Source: Planosporangium thailandense
GTDB lineage: Bacteria > Actinomycetota > Actinomycetes > Mycobacteriales > Micromonosporaceae
DNA length: 49,181 nt
Reading direction: 5' to 3'
Assembly (NCBI RefSeq): GCF_011947195.1
Contig: NZ_JAATVY010000038.1
Span: forward strand, 1-49,181
The notes under the pieces were generated by a model. It searched no databases. It was not told the origin of the DNA and worked only from the letters and a program-made list of their open reading frames with translations. Every line of letters begins with the position of its first letter. The stretch's first letter is position 1. Positions 13,836 to 28,227 of this stretch are shown here, piece by piece. Position numbers and translations under genes: made by a program.

Positions 13836-15032
13836 TCAGCGGGTCGAAGCCGCCTCGACCGGCTCCGTCCTGCTGCCGAACGTCTCCCCGCGCGCCCTGC
13901 CGTCGTCACTCCCGCCGAAGACCCGGGAGTCGTCCGGGCCGGTCGCGCTGTCGTCGACATGCTCCTGGCCGTTCCGCTTGAACCGTCGGGAGGCGAACAC
14001 GCCGTCGCCCACCTCGGCACGCATCCGTGGCAGGGCGGCCGGCTGCCGTTCCCGTACCCAGGCGACGAGGTGCTCGCGGACCTGGCAGCGCAGATCCCAC
14101 AGGTTGCCCGCGTTGACCGCGCTGACCAGGGCCCGTAGCCGCACCATGCCGCCGGTCGCGTCGGTGACCTGGAGGGCGCACGCCCGCTCGTCCCACAGGT
14201 CGTTGCCTTCGATGAACCGGCGCGTCTCCTCGCGTACGGCCTGCACCGGCACCGACCAGTCGACGTCGAGCTCGACCGTGCCCAGCACGGCCGACCCGGT
14301 CCGGGTCCAGTTCTCGAACGGCTTGGTCGTGAAGTACGAGGTGGGCAGGATCAACCGGCGGTCGTCCCAGAGGTGCACGACGACGTAGCTGAGAGTGAGC
14401 TCTTCGATGCGTCCCCACTGCCCCTCGACCACGACCACGTCGTCGAGCCGGACCGCACCGCCGAACGCCAGCTGAAGGCCGGCGAGCACGTTGCCCAGGA
14501 TGCTCTGCGCGGCCAGGGCGGCGACGGCACCGATCACACCCGCCGAGGCGAGGACGCTCGCGCCGATCCCACGCACGCTCGGGAACGTCATGAGCATGAT
14601 TCCGACGGTCAGCACGAAGATCACCGCGACGGTGACCCGGCGCAGCATGACTACCTGGGTGTGGATGCGTCGCGCCTGCCGGTTGTTCGGTACGTCCATC
14701 CGGAACCGGGTCAGCGCCCGGTCCTGCACGACGAGCAGCAGGGACGCGACCAGCCAGGCGGTGGCGGCGATGAGAGCCAACGCGATGACGTGCAGGGTGA
14801 CGCGCCGCCAGTACGGGTCCGCCCCGTGGCCGGTCGTTATCTGGACCGCGATCCGGATGGCGGCGAGGGTCGCCACGAGCTGCAGCGGTCGATGTGAGTG
14901 CCGTGACAGCGCGGCGAGCAGGCGGGACCGCCGACCGAGGCGGCAGACGATCCGATGCGTCACCTCGACCAGGCTCAACGCGATCACCGCTCCGGCGACC
15001 GTGGCGACGACGGTCCAGATGATGTCCCGCAC
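13836..15032 (-). CDS. MscS-family mechanosensitive channel
   Basis: A 398-residue membrane protein. Helices lie at ~5-25, 50-70, 82-105 and 128-150. The pore-like helix with Gly/Ala pattern (I-G-A-V-A-A-L-A-A-Q-S-I-L-G-N-V-L-A-G) is at ~175-195, then the MscS beta domain (V-R-L-D-D-V-V-V-V-E-G-Q-W-G-R-I-E-E-L-T-L) and a cytoplasmic alpha/beta domain. It would open under membrane tension and release solutes after osmotic downshock. The last ~50 residues are charged and low complexity. It is a single gene, convergent with msiK; 15033-15278 upstream holds no other gene. Confidence 0.9.
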   Translation of the reverse strand: MRDIIWTVVATVAGAVIALSLVEVTHRIVCRLGRRSRLLAALSRHSHRPLQLVATLAAIRIAVQITTGHGADPYWRRVTLHVIALALIAATAWLVASLLLVVQDRALTRFRMDVPNNRQARRIHTQVVMLRRVTVAVIFVLTVGIMLMTFPSVRGIGASVLASAGVIGAVAALAAQSILGNVLAGLQLAFGGAVRLDDVVVVEGQWGRIEELTLSYVVVHLWDDRRLILPTSYFTTKPFENWTRTGSAVLGTVELDVDWSVPVQAVREETRRFIEGNDLWDERACALQVTDATGGMVRLRALVSAVNAGNLWDLRCQVREHLVAWVRERQPAALPRMRAEVGDGVFASRRFKRNGQEHVDDSATGPDDSRVFGGSDDGRARGETFGSRTEPVEAASTR

Positions 15033-15278
15033 AGATTCAAACCCCCTAAAGACCGACGTATGGGCGCAGGCGCGCCATGTCCCGGCCGCCCACGAAAGAA
15101 CGACGGGCGGCTCTCATCGGCGATATACGCGGGCCGGCCCCTCAGCGTTCGCCGACGGCCAGCCCGCGTGCGTGATCTCGTCTACATCCGCACTCACGTA
15201 CCCGTGATTCATCACCAGCGAAACGGGTCAATTACCGTCGGATGCGACACACCCGCAAGAGGGAACGGTGCTGGGGAC

Positions 15279-16360
15279 CTAGACGGCGGTCGGTTCGATC
15301 GCGCGGCGCCGGGCGACCTCGGCCAGGGTCACCGCGGCGGCCACCGACGCGTTGAGCGACTCGATCTCGGAGGCCATCGGGATGCTCACCCGCAGGTCAC
15401 AGGTCTCCCCGACCAGCCGGGACAGTCCACGCCCCTCGGAGCCGACGACGAGGACGATCGGCTCGACGGCCACCTCGAGGTCGTACAGTTCGACCTCGCC
15501 GTCGGCGTCGAGGCCGACGACCGTGTAGCCCTGGTCCTGGCACACCTTGAGCGCCCGGGTCAGATTGGTCACCTGCGACACCGGGATCCGGGCCGCCGCG
15601 CCGGCGCTGGTGCGCCACGCGGTCGCCGTCATACCGGCGGCTCGCCGTTCGGGGAAGAACACGCCGTGCGCTCCGAACGCGACGGCGGAGCGGACGATCG
15701 CGCCCAGGTTCCGCGGATCGGTGACCCCGTCGAGGGCCACCAGCAGCGGCGCGACCTTCTCGGACGCGGCGGCGACGAGGTCGTCGAACGACTCGTACGC
15801 GAACGGCGGCACCTGCAGCCCGATGCCCTGGTGGAGCACGCCACCGGTCATCCGGTCGAGCTCGCCGCGGCTGACCTCCATGAGCGGGATGCCCCGGTCG
15901 GCGGCGGTACGGACGATCTCGTTGACCCGGTCGTCGATGTCGATGCCCTGCGCGATGTACAGCGCCGTCGCCGGCACGTGCGTGCGCAACGCCTCCAGGA
16001 CGGGGTTACGGCCGACCAGTAGCTCCGGCGCGTCCTTCGGCGGGGTCGACTTGCGTCCCGGCGAGACCCGGGGACCCGCCTTCGAGCCGCCGCCCTTGGC
16101 GGGCGCGCCCTTCCGGCCGGGCGTGCCGACCTTCGGGGCACGCCCCTCGGCCGCCGCCTTGCGCCGCTCCTTCTCCTGCTTCCAGGCGGTGCGCTCGGGC
16201 AGCGGCTCGTCGCCGGAGTACCCCTTGTGCCACGGCCGCTCGGACGCGGGCAGGGTGCGCCCGCGACCGGCCAGCCCCTGCCGGTTCTTGCCGCCGGAGC
16301 CGGCGGTCGGCCCCTTGCGGGACGTCGTGCGCCGACCACGACGCTGGGAGTTACCGGCCA

Positions 16361-16361
<1 letters not shown>
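15279..16361 (-). CDS. rlmB: 23S rRNA (guanosine-2'-O-)-methyltransferase RlmB (SpoU/TrmH)
   Basis: A 360-residue protein. Residues 1-115 are a basic, Gly/Lys-rich extension seen in actinobacterial orthologues. The substrate-binding domain ([12 protein letters not shown]) covers ~115-190. The SPOUT knot at ~205-350 has [21 protein letters not shown] and S-L-N-A-S-V-A-A-A motifs. It uses SAM to 2'-O-methylate a guanosine of 23S rRNA. The ATG at 16361 shares one base with the cysS stop (TGATG), so the pair is coupled; cysS-rlmB is a conserved actinobacterial arrangement. A longer in-frame start inside cysS was rejected. Confidence 0.95.
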
Positions 16362-17773
<1,412 letters not shown>

Positions 17774-17827
17774 ACTGTCAGGGTAGCCGCCGGAGCCGCC
17801 GCTGTAGGCAACGCCCGGTCACCCGGC

Positions 17828-17841
17828 ATCCCTATCGGGAT
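17828..17841. promoter_or_regulatory. Inverted repeat in the cysS/iclR promoter region
   Basis: ATCCC-TATC-GGGAT lies about midway in the 120-bp divergent gap, 53 bp before the IclR-type start. Autoregulation by the adjacent IclR-family protein through such a site is common, but the arms are only 5 bp long. Confidence 0.3.
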
Positions 17842-17893
17842 ATGGACTGAAATCGGTACCCCGTAGCGCGGCCTCGGCGCGTAGATTCTGCGA

Positions 17894-18526
17894 GTGGCAA
17901 TGGAGACGGCCCAGACTCTCGACCGGGGTCTGCGCCTACTGCAACTGGTCGCGGAGGCGTCCGCCGGGCTGACGGTGACCGAGGCGGCGGCCCGTCTCGG
18001 AGTCAGCCGAGCCGTCGTCTACCGGCTCGCGACCACGCTGGGCGAGCACGGCATGATCCGCCGGGACAGCGGCGGCCGGCTCCGGCTGGGCGCCGGAGTT
18101 CTCCAGCTCGCGCGACGGGCACAGCCGCTGATCGCCGACGCCGCGCTGCCGGCGCTGCGGCGCCTCGCGGAGCAGGTCGGCGCGACCGCCCATCTGACGG
18201 TCGCGGAGGGGGGCGAGGGGCTGGCGCTGGTCGTCGTCGAGCCGAGCTGGACGCAGTTCCATGTCGCCTACCGGTCGGGCTCCCGCCATACGCTCGAACT
18301 CGGCGCCGCCGGGCGGGCGATCCTCGCCGGACGCGCCGGCGACTACGGGTACGTGACGAGCGCCGGCCAGCTGCAGCCCGGCGCGTACGGGGTGGCCGCC
18401 GCCGTACCCGGGGTCGAGGGGATGGAGGCGAGCGTGGGCGTGGTGGCGCTCGCCGCCCTCGACGTCGACGTGGTCGGCCCCCACGTGGTGTCGGCCGCGA
18501 CGGCGGTGGCGAAGGCGCTCTCCTAG
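17894..18526 (+). CDS. IclR-family transcriptional regulator
   Basis: A 210-residue regulator. The winged helix-turn-helix covers ~1-65 ([29 protein letters not shown]). The effector domain covers ~80-205 ([24 protein letters not shown]). At 210 residues it is about 40 shorter than typical IclR proteins, mainly in the effector domain, where the central loop is compressed. It starts at GTG 17894 (GTG-GCA-ATG). Its end overlaps the fumC end by four bases, convergently. The ligand is unknown; IclR proteins often control aromatic or organic-acid metabolism, which fits the block it opens. Confidence 0.85.
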   Translation: MAMETAQTLDRGLRLLQLVAEASAGLTVTEAAARLGVSRAVVYRLATTLGEHGMIRRDSGGRLRLGAGVLQLARRAQPLIADAALPALRRLAEQVGATAHLTVAEGGEGLALVVVEPSWTQFHVAYRSGSRHTLELGAAGRAILAGRAGDYGYVTSAGQLQPGAYGVAAAVPGVEGMEASVGVVALAALDVDVVGPHVVSAATAVAKALS

Positions 18527-19923
18527 GACTCCTCGGCCACCGGCCGGGTCATGGCGAGGACGTCCAGCACCCGATCGAGATCCGCTTCGCTGATCTTCCC
18601 GCTCCTCACGTGACCCCGCTCGATCACGACCTCGCGGATCGTCTTGCCTTCCTTGAGCGCCTGTTTGGCGATGGCGGCCGCCTCGTCGTAGCCCACGTAC
18701 CGGTTGAGCGGCGTGACGATCGACGGCGAGCTCTCCGCGTACCGCCGGCAGATCTCCTCGTTCGCCCTCAGGCCGGCGACCATCCGATCGGCGAGCAGCC
18801 TGCTGACGTTGGTGAGCAGCCGGATCGACTCCAGCAGGTTGCGCGCGATCACCGGCACCATGACGTTGAGCTCGAAGTCGCCCTGCGAACCGGCGAACGC
18901 GACGGCGGTGTCGTTGCCGTACACCTGGGCGCAGACCTGGCGGACCGCCTCGGCGACGACCGGGTTGACCTTGCCGGGCATGATCGACGATCCCGGCTGC
19001 AGGTCGGGCAGGGCCAGCTCGCGCAGGCCGGCGCGGGGCCCTGAGCCCATCCACCGGATGTCGTTCGCGATCTTGTACAGGCCGGTGGCGATCGTCCGCA
19101 GCTGACCGGAGGCCTCCACGAGCGCGTCACGGGCACCCTGGGCCTCGAAGTGGTTACGCGCTTCGCTGAGCGGCAGGCCGGTCTCGTAGACGAGCAGCTC
19201 GATGACCATGCGCGCGAAGCCGGGCGGGGTGTTGATGCCGGTTCCGACCGCGGTGCCGCCCAGCGGGAGCTCCGCGACCCGCGGCAGGGTCGTCTGCAAC
19301 CGCTCGATGCCGTAGCGCACCTGCGTGGCGTACCCGGAGAACTCCTGCCCCAGGGTGACCGGCGTGGCGTCCATCAGGTGGGTACGGCCGGCCTTGACGA
19401 CGCCGGTGAACTCCTCGGCCTTGCGCTCGAGCGCGGTCGCCAGATGCTCGAGCGCGGGCACCAGGTCGCACGCGATCGCCTCGGTCGCGGCGAGGTGCAC
19501 CGAGGACGGGAAGACGTCGTTGGACGACTGCGAGGCGTTGACGTCGTCGTTGGGGTGGACCGCGATGGCCAGCCGGTTGGCCGCGATCGACGCGATCACC
19601 TCGTTCATGTTCATGTTCGACGAGGTGCCGGAGCCGGTCTGGAACACGTCCACCGGGAACTGGTCGTCGTGCTGCCCGGCGCACACCTCCTCGGCGGCGG
19701 CGATGATCGCGTCGGCCACCTTCCGGTCGAGCACGCCCAGCTCCGCGTTGACCGCGGCCGCCGCGGCCTTGATGTGGGCCAGCGCCTTGATGTGCCGGCG
19801 CTCCAGCCGGACGCCGGAGATCGGGAAGTTCTCCACGGCCCGCTGGGTCTGGGCCCGGTACAGGGCGTCGGCCGGGACCTGGACCTCACCCATCGTGTCG
19901 CGCTCGATGCGGTACTCCACCAT
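18523..19923 (-). CDS. fumC: Class II fumarase
   Basis: A 466-residue homotetrameric, iron-independent fumarate hydratase (fumarate to L-malate, TCA cycle). It has the superfamily signature [11 protein letters not shown], the [14 protein letters not shown] and [14 protein letters not shown] segments, and [11 protein letters not shown]. The ATG at 19923 follows GAAGGAGGGC; an in-frame ATG at 19941 would place the ribosome binding site inside the coding sequence. A class I fumarase (23401-25044) is encoded 3.5 kb away with a large regulator between them. Confidence 0.95.
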   Translation of the reverse strand: MVEYRIERDTMGEVQVPADALYRAQTQRAVENFPISGVRLERRHIKALAHIKAAAAAVNAELGVLDRKVADAIIAAAEEVCAGQHDDQFPVDVFQTGSGTSSNMNMNEVIASIAANRLAIAVHPNDDVNASQSSNDVFPSSVHLAATEAIACDLVPALEHLATALERKAEEFTGVVKAGRTHLMDATPVTLGQEFSGYATQVRYGIERLQTTLPRVAELPLGGTAVGTGINTPPGFARMVIELLVYETGLPLSEARNHFEAQGARDALVEASGQLRTIATGLYKIANDIRWMGSGPRAGLRELALPDLQPGSSIMPGKVNPVVAEAVRQVCAQVYGNDTAVAFAGSQGDFELNVMVPVIARNLLESIRLLTNVSRLLADRMVAGLRANEEICRRYAESSPSIVTPLNRYVGYDEAAAIAKQALKEGKTIREVVIERGHVRSGKISEADLDRVLDVLAMTRPVAEES

Positions 19924-19972
19924 GCCCTCCTTCGTGCCCAACCAGGCGGTCAGCCAATCCTGAATCGCCTGC

Positions 19973-22900
19973 TCAGGCGCCTACGCTGTGCGGAGGCCGG
20001 AGGATGCGGGCCGGCACCTCGCGGACGACGCGCTGCCGCGGCACACGCAGCCGGCGCGGCCCGTGATCGAGGTCGGCCAGGCGGCGCTCCGCCTCGTGGC
20101 GTTCCGGGACCCCCAGGTCGGTGAACAGCTGGAGCGCGGCCGTCCATTGCTCGCGGGCCAGCGCCGGGTCGGTGTCCTCCCAGATCTCGGCCAGCCCGCG
20201 GTGCGCCCGCGCCTGGTGGTGCCGCAGACCGAGCCTCTCGGCCAGGGTGAGCGCCTGTCTGTGCATCTCACTCGCCTCGCCGGGCTCACCCACGACGCGG
20301 AGGGTGATCCCGAGGTCGTTGAGGATCTGGCACTCACCGGCCGGGTCGCCGACCTCACACATCAGCCGGAGCGCCTGCCGCTGGCAGTCGACGGCCTCGG
20401 TGTACCGGCCCAGACCCCGGTACGCCGAGCCGAGGTCGGACAGCGACTCGGCCATGCCGTACCGGTTACCGACCTCGACCTTCAACTGCATGACCCGCTT
20501 CAGCAGCAGCACCGCCACCCGGTAATGCCCCATCCGTACATGGGCCGCGGCAATCTCGCTGAGCGCGAGCCCCTGCTGGTACCGGTTGCCGGTCTGCCGG
20601 CTCATGGCCAGATGCTTGCGGTGCTGGCGGAGCGCCTCGTCGTAGCGCCCGAGCAACTGATAGACGTGGCCGAGGTCGGCGAGCCCCCGGCTGAGCACGT
20701 CGGAGGGCAGGCTGCGGGCGAGTACGAGCTGCTGCTGGAAGTGGTCGACCGCCTCCGGATACCGCCCGGTGATGCGGTAGGTCATGCCGAGGTTGCTGAG
20801 GGTCGCCGCCTGCCCGGGCACGTCGCCCAGCCGCCGCCGGATGGCGAGCGCGCGGTGCAGGTGTTCCAGCCCGTCGGTCCAGTGCCCCCGCCGCACCAGG
20901 CCGGCGGCCAGATAGTTGTGCGCCGTGGCGACGGCCGCCTCGTCGCCGAGCGCGCCGGCCGAGGAGAGCGCCAGCTGCTGAATCTCGATCAGCTCGTTGG
21001 CGTAGCCGTTGAGCCAGAGGTAGATCCACAACGCGCGGGCCAGCCCACAGACCTGGCGGTGCAGGCCCAGCCGGGCGGCGAGCCGGGCGACCGCCATCGC
21101 GTTGGACCGTTCGCGCTCGAGCCAGGCGAACGCCTCTCCCTCGCTGGCGATGTCGGGAATCCCGCGGGGCGGGTCGGGCAGCTCGAGCTCCTGCCGGGTG
21201 TAGGTGAGCTCGAGAAAGCCGGTCGCCCGGAAGCCCGTGTGCAGGTAGTGGTCGATCATCCGCCCGGCTGCCGCCTCCCGCTCGACCTCCGGTTCCTCCT
21301 CGACGGCCAGCTCCCAGGCGTACTCGTGGAGCAGGTCGTGCAGCCGGTACCGCCGCGCCGACGGCGATTCGAGCAGGTGCGCGTCGACCAGCTCTTCGAG
21401 GATGTCGTCGGCCCGGTCGACGTCGAGGTCGGCCAGCGCCGCGGCGGCGTAGGCGTCGAACCCGTTGGGTGGATGCACGCCGAGCAGCCGGAACACCCGC
21501 TGCGCCGACTCGTCGAGGTGCTGGTACGACAGGGCGAACGCGGCGGAGACGGTGCGCCCTTCGACGGCCAGTTCGGACAGCGGCGCCCCGGCGCCCCGCA
21601 GCCGGTCGGCCAGGTCACCGACCGTCCATGATGGCCGGTGCACCAGCCGGGCCGCCGCCAGGCGCAGCGCGAGCGGCAGGTAGCCGCACAGCCGTGCGAC
21701 CTCGGCCGCCGCGGCCGGCTCGGTGTCCACCCGGTCACCGGCCACGCGGGCCAGCAGCCGTACGGACTCAGCGGCGTCGAGGACGTCGAGCGACAGGTGG
21801 TGCACGCCGTCGAGGCCGGTCAGCCGCCGCCGGCTGGTGACCAGGGTCAGCCCCCGTGAGCCGCCCGGCAGCAGTGGCAGCACCTGCGCGGAGTCGGCCG
21901 CGTTGTCGAGCACGACCAGCGCGCGGCGGGTCGCCAACTCGCTGCGCCACAGCGTCACGCGTTCGTCGAGCCGTTCGGGGATCCGGTCGGCGGCGATGCC
22001 GAGCTGCCGCAGCAGCGTGTCCAGCGCACGCCCCGGAACGACCGGGGCCCGGTCGCTGTGCCCATGCAGATCGATGAACAGCTGGGCGTCCGGATACCGG
22101 TCGGCGACCAGGTGCGCCACGTGCACCGCGAGGCTGGTCTTACCGGTCCCGGCCATGCCGTCGATGACCTCGATGACGGGGGTGGCGGGACCCTCCTGCG
22201 GATCGGCCGGCACGAAGCCCAACAGCCGGGCGACCTGCTCCTCCCGGCCGGTGAAGTCGACGACGTCGCGTGGCAGGGCGTGCCGCGCGGCCGGCCGGGG
22301 TGCGGCGGTGGGCGGCTCGGCGCCGTCGCCCACCAGCAGGGCCGGATCGCGGTTGAGGATGCGCCGGTGCAGCTCCTGCAGTTGCGGGCCCGGCTCGAGG
22401 CCGAGCTCGTCGGCGAGGGCGTCGCGCCCCTGCCGGTAGACGGCGAGGGCGTCGGCCTGCCGGCCGACCCGGTACAACGCGAGCATGAGCTGACCCCGCA
22501 GCCGCTCCCGGACCGGGAAGCGCTCGACCAGGCCGGTCAGCTCACCCACCAGTTCATGCGCCAGATCCAGCCGGAGCTCGATGTCGACGCAGTCCTCGAG
22601 CACGGCCGAACGCTGCTCCTCCAGACCGGCGGCGGCGATCTCGATCTGACGGCTGCCGATGCCGGCTGCCGCCGGCCCGCGCCACAGCGCGAGCGCGGCG
22701 CGCAGGTGGACCCGTGCCTCCTCGAGCCGACCGGCCGCCGCGGACCGCCGCCCGTCGGCCACCAGCTGCGCGAAGACAAGGGAGTCGAGGTCGCTCGCCG
22801 CGACGCGGGCGACGTACCCGGCCGGATCGGTGACGATGACCTCGTCGTGGATACCGCTGCGGCGCAGCGCCCGGCGCAGCCGCGAGACGCAGCTGTGCAC

Positions 22901-23083
22901 CTGCGCCCGCATCGTGGGCGGTGGTGTCTCGCCCCACACCGCCTCGGCCAGGCGCTCGACGGGCACGACCTTGCCCGCGTACAGCAACAGCATGGCGAGC
23001 ACGGTGCGTTCCCGGCCCGCGACCAGGGTCGTCTCCGTGTCACCTACCCGGATCCGGAGTGCGCCCAGGATGCCGAACCGCAT
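19973..23083 (-). CDS. AfsR/SARP-type regulator: BTAD, NB-ARC ATPase, TPR
   Basis: A 1036-residue multidomain activator. Residues 1-95 are an OmpR-like winged helix ([15 protein letters not shown]). The BTAD transcriptional-activation domain covers ~100-245. The NB-ARC/STAND ATPase covers ~280-600, with Walker [10 protein letters not shown] at 309-317 and Walker B A-L-V-V-L-D-N. From ~720 to 1000 there are tetratricopeptide repeats. The family, known from Streptomyces AfsR, activates secondary metabolism and other genes when nucleotide and signals permit assembly. A GGAGGTGGC ribosome binding site precedes the ATG. Its targets are unknown; the nearby fumarase genes and the polyketide cluster are candidates only by proximity. 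The region 23084-23400 upstream contains just a fumA hairpin. Confidence 0.93.
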   Translation of the reverse strand: MRFGILGALRIRVGDTETTLVAGRERTVLAMLLLYAGKVVPVERLAEAVWGETPPPTMRAQVHSCVSRLRRALRRSGIHDEVIVTDPAGYVARVAASDLDSLVFAQLVADGRRSAAAGRLEEARVHLRAALALWRGPAAAGIGSRQIEIAAAGLEEQRSAVLEDCVDIELRLDLAHELVGELTGLVERFPVRERLRGQLMLALYRVGRQADALAVYRQGRDALADELGLEPGPQLQELHRRILNRDPALLVGDGAEPPTAAPRPAARHALPRDVVDFTGREEQVARLLGFVPADPQEGPATPVIEVIDGMAGTGKTSLAVHVAHLVADRYPDAQLFIDLHGHSDRAPVVPGRALDTLLRQLGIAADRIPERLDERVTLWRSELATRRALVVLDNAADSAQVLPLLPGGSRGLTLVTSRRRLTGLDGVHHLSLDVLDAAESVRLLARVAGDRVDTEPAAAAEVARLCGYLPLALRLAAARLVHRPSWTVGDLADRLRGAGAPLSELAVEGRTVSAAFALSYQHLDESAQRVFRLLGVHPPNGFDAYAAAALADLDVDRADDILEELVDAHLLESPSARRYRLHDLLHEYAWELAVEEEPEVEREAAAGRMIDHYLHTGFRATGFLELTYTRQELELPDPPRGIPDIASEGEAFAWLERERSNAMAVARLAARLGLHRQVCGLARALWIYLWLNGYANELIEIQQLALSSAGALGDEAAVATAHNYLAAGLVRRGHWTDGLEHLHRALAIRRRLGDVPGQAATLSNLGMTYRITGRYPEAVDHFQQQLVLARSLPSDVLSRGLADLGHVYQLLGRYDEALRQHRKHLAMSRQTGNRYQQGLALSEIAAAHVRMGHYRVAVLLLKRVMQLKVEVGNRYGMAESLSDLGSAYRGLGRYTEAVDCQRQALRLMCEVGDPAGECQILNDLGITLRVVGEPGEASEMHRQALTLAERLGLRHHQARAHRGLAEIWEDTDPALAREQWTAALQLFTDLGVPERHEAERRLADLDHGPRRLRVPRQRVVREVPARILRPPHSVGA

Positions 23084-23352
23084 GCCACCTCCTGCGTGGG
23101 ATGGTGCGTCCGCACACTATCCCGAGGGGCCGACAGTACCCACGTTCCGTCGCCCACGATCAATCACATTTCCTACTGCGGACGGATTGACGACGGTCCA
23201 ACTCGGTAGACCGATGAGAGCGATACGACAGAGGTCTGCGGCAGCATGCTGGTGACGAGCTGAGCGCTGGATTCGCGCGTGAGCGAACCTGGGAGGAAGC
23301 CAGCGCTCGCCCGAGGCAGTGGTCCGAAACGGTGGCTTCGGATCACGAGGTG

Positions 23353-23396
23353 GTGGGTGGTGCCGACCGAACCCTCCAGTGGCCGGCACCACCCAC
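23353..23396 (-). terminator. Hairpin after the class I fumarase gene
   Basis: GTGGGTGGTGCCG and CGGCACCACCCAC form a perfect 13-bp stem with an 18-base loop, starting five bases after the fumarase stop. No U-tract is present. Confidence 0.6.
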
Positions 23397-23400
23397 GGCG

Positions 23401-25044
<1,644 letters not shown>

Positions 25045-25080
25045 GAGCGCGAGCGTAGCGCCGTCGGTCCGGCCTCTTAT

Positions 25081-25133
25081 CACAACTTGCGGGAAGTTGT
25101 GGCCTCGGGACGTGTCGAAGGCCACAACTTCCC
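25081..25133. promoter_or_regulatory. Three-half-site inverted repeat upstream of fumA
   Basis: CACAACTT (25081-25088), AAGTTGTG (25094-25101) and CACAACTT (25123-25130) are alternating copies of one octamer. The last two belong to a perfect 14-bp inverted repeat (GGGAAGTTGTGGCC at 25091-25104, GGCCACAACTTCCC at 25120-25133). The central copy can pair with either neighbour, giving mutually exclusive hairpins of unequal strength. It lies 37 bp before the fumarase start and 90 bp before the divergent reductase-deaminase gene. Confidence 0.55.
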
Positions 25134-25222
25134 TCGAGCCCGGGTGGACGCCACGATCCGGGTACCGTCACCCGGCGTCCGCGCATCACCGCGACCGGCG
25201 CGATGGCAGACTGGTACGCGTG

Positions 25223-26338
25223 ATGAGCCGGCCGTACACGCTGCTCAGCTGCGCGGTCTCCATCGACGGTTACCTCGACGACACGAGCGCCCAGCGACTG
25301 CTGCTGTCCAACGAGGCCGACTTCGACGCCGTGGATCAACTACGCGCCGACTGCGACGCGATCCTGGTCGGCGCCAACACGATCCGCCGGGACAATCCGC
25401 GGCTGGTCGTCCGGGACCCGGCCCGCCGCGCCGCCCGGGTGGCCCGGGCACTGCCGCCGGACCCGCTGAAAGTGGCCGTCACCACCAGCGGCGACCTCGA
25501 TGCGGCCAGCAACTTCTTCACTGTCGGCGACGCCGAGAAGCTGGTCTACGCCCCGACGCCGCCGGCCCGGCTCGCCGGCGTGGCCACCCTCGTCGCCGCC
25601 GACGGCCTGCGCGCGGTCCTCGCCGACCTGGCCGCCCGGGGCGTCCAGCGGCTGCTGGTGGAGGGCGGTGCGGAGATCCTGCGCCAACTGCTCGCCGGCG
25701 ACCTGGCCGACGAGCTGCGACTGGCGGTCGCGCCCCGCCTCGTCGGCGAGCCGGGCGCGCCCCGGTTCACCGGCGCTCCCGGTGGCCGCCAGCCGGTGCT
25801 GGCCGGCGTCACCGACCTGGGCGGCGTCACGGTCCTGCGGTACCTGCTGTCGCAGGCGGCGGTCGACCGGCACTGGCTGCGGGTCGCGATCGCCGAGGCG
25901 TGGCGCTGCCCGCCGTCGCAGACCGCGTACTCGGTCGGCGCGGTCATCGTGGACGCCGCCGGCCGCGAGATCGCACGCGGGTACTCCCGGGAAAGCGACG
26001 AGGTCGTTCACGCCGAGGAGGCGGCCCTGGCCAAGGTCGACCCGGCCGACCCCCGGCTGGCGGGCGCCACCATTTACAGCTCGCTCGAGCCGTGCAGCGT
26101 CCGCAGATCCCGGTCGGCGCCCTGCGCCACCCTGATCCGCGCGGCCGGCATCCCCCGGGTGGTGTACGCGTGGCGGGAACCGGCGCTGTTCGTCAACGGG
26201 CGGGGAGTCGAAGAGCTCGGCACCGCCGGGGTGGAGGTCGTCCAGCTCCCCGAACTGGCGGGCGAGGCGCGCGCGATGAACGCCCACCTGCTCGCCGGCA
26301 CCCCCTCTCATGATCCTGAAGGATTTTCCGTGTCCTGA
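25223..26338 (+). CDS. RibD-like protein with swapped domains (reductase-deaminase)
   Basis: A 371-residue fusion. Residues ~1-215 are a RibD_C/dihydrofolate-reductase-like NADPH reductase (S-C-A-V-S-I-D-G-Y-L-D, V-G-A-N-T-I-R-R-D-N-P-R-L, L-L-V-E-G-G-A-E-I-L). Residues ~220-360 are a CMP/dCMP-type deaminase with zinc motif H-A-E-E-A-A-L and L-E-P-C-S then P-C-A-T-L-I. In canonical RibD (riboflavin synthesis) the deaminase comes first. The reverse order suggests a separate fusion or a different pyrimidine/pterin substrate. No other riboflavin gene is near. The ATG at 25223 directly follows an in-frame GTG at 25220. The last codons lie inside a terminator hairpin shared with the convergent Lrp gene. 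Confidence 0.82.
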   Translation: MSRPYTLLSCAVSIDGYLDDTSAQRLLLSNEADFDAVDQLRADCDAILVGANTIRRDNPRLVVRDPARRAARVARALPPDPLKVAVTTSGDLDAASNFFTVGDAEKLVYAPTPPARLAGVATLVAADGLRAVLADLAARGVQRLLVEGGAEILRQLLAGDLADELRLAVAPRLVGEPGAPRFTGAPGGRQPVLAGVTDLGGVTVLRYLLSQAAVDRHWLRVAIAEAWRCPPSQTAYSVGAVIVDAAGREIARGYSRESDEVVHAEEAALAKVDPADPRLAGATIYSSLEPCSVRRSRSAPCATLIRAAGIPRVVYAWREPALFVNGRGVEELGTAGVEVVQLPELAGEARAMNAHLLAGTPSHDPEGFSVS

Positions 26339-26364
26339 GGCGGAAAATCCTTCGCAGATCATGA
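26308..26364. terminator. Shared hairpin terminator overlapping two convergent gene ends
   Basis: GAAGGATTTTCCG (26318-26330) and CGGAAAATCCTTC (26341-26353) form a perfect 13-bp stem. An outer TCATGATC/GATCATGA stem (26308-26315, 26357-26364) extends it. The structure contains the last codons and stop of the reductase-deaminase gene and the stop of the Lrp gene, so it would serve both strands. Confidence 0.75.
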
Positions 26365-26838
26365 GGAGGGTGGTGCGGCGGCCTCGCGCACCAACGGAAG
26401 CGTGCGGTACGGGATCTGTTCGGCCAGCGCGATGATCGTCGAGGCCCGCACGATCCCCTCGTAGCCGACGACCCGGTCGATCACCCGCTGCAGGTCGCTG
26501 TTGGAGCGCGCGACGATCCGGCAGAGCAGGTCGCCCGAGCCGGTGATCGTGTACGCCTCGAGCACCTCGGGGATCTCGGCGAGGTGGGCGGCGACCGGGT
26601 CGTGCCCATAACGCTGACTGATCTCCAGCGTGACGAACGCCGTCACGCCGTAGCCCAGCGCGGCCGCGTCGATCTCCGGGCCGAAGCCGCGGACGACGCC
26701 GCGCTCGACCAGCTTGTCGAGCCGGGCCTGCACGGTCCCCCGCGCCACCCGCAGCCGCCGGGAACACTCGAGCACCCCGATCCGCGGCTCGTCGGCCAGT
26801 AGCGCAAGCAGGCGCGCGTCCAGTGCGTCGATGGACAA
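26359..26838 (-). CDS. Lrp/AsnC-family regulator, likely of hppD
   Basis: About 159 residues. A helix-turn-helix lies at ~5-50 (L-D-A-R-L-L-A-L-L-A-D-E-P-R, L-R-V-A-R-G-T-V-Q-A-R-L-D-K-L), and an AsnC_trans_reg (RAM) ligand domain at ~65-140 (V-T-A-F-V-T-L-E-I, I-T-G-S-G-D-L-L-C-R-I-V). The family binds amino acids and acts as an octameric DNA-bending regulator. TTG 26838 is preferred because GGAGGGG lies ~8 bases upstream; GTG 26847 sits directly on that sequence. It is divergent from hppD with a ~125-bp gap, an arrangement that suggests control of tyrosine catabolism, perhaps with an aromatic amino acid as ligand (inference). Confidence 0.88.
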   Translation of the reverse strand: MSIDALDARLLALLADEPRIGVLECSRRLRVARGTVQARLDKLVERGVVRGFGPEIDAAALGYGVTAFVTLEISQRYGHDPVAAHLAEIPEVLEAYTITGSGDLLCRIVARSNSDLQRVIDRVVGYEGIVRASTIIALAEQIPYRTLPLVREAAAPPSS

Positions 26839-26898
26839 CTTGACCACCCCTCCACGGGATCCGGTCGACGATCTGTACAAGCTGACCACCGAGAATAG

Positions 26899-28161
<1,263 letters not shown>

Positions 28162-28227
28162 CACTGTCTGGGTGACGCAACCCGCTGGACAGCAGCCCAG
28201 CCGAGCTCCCGTGGTACAGGTGACTCC

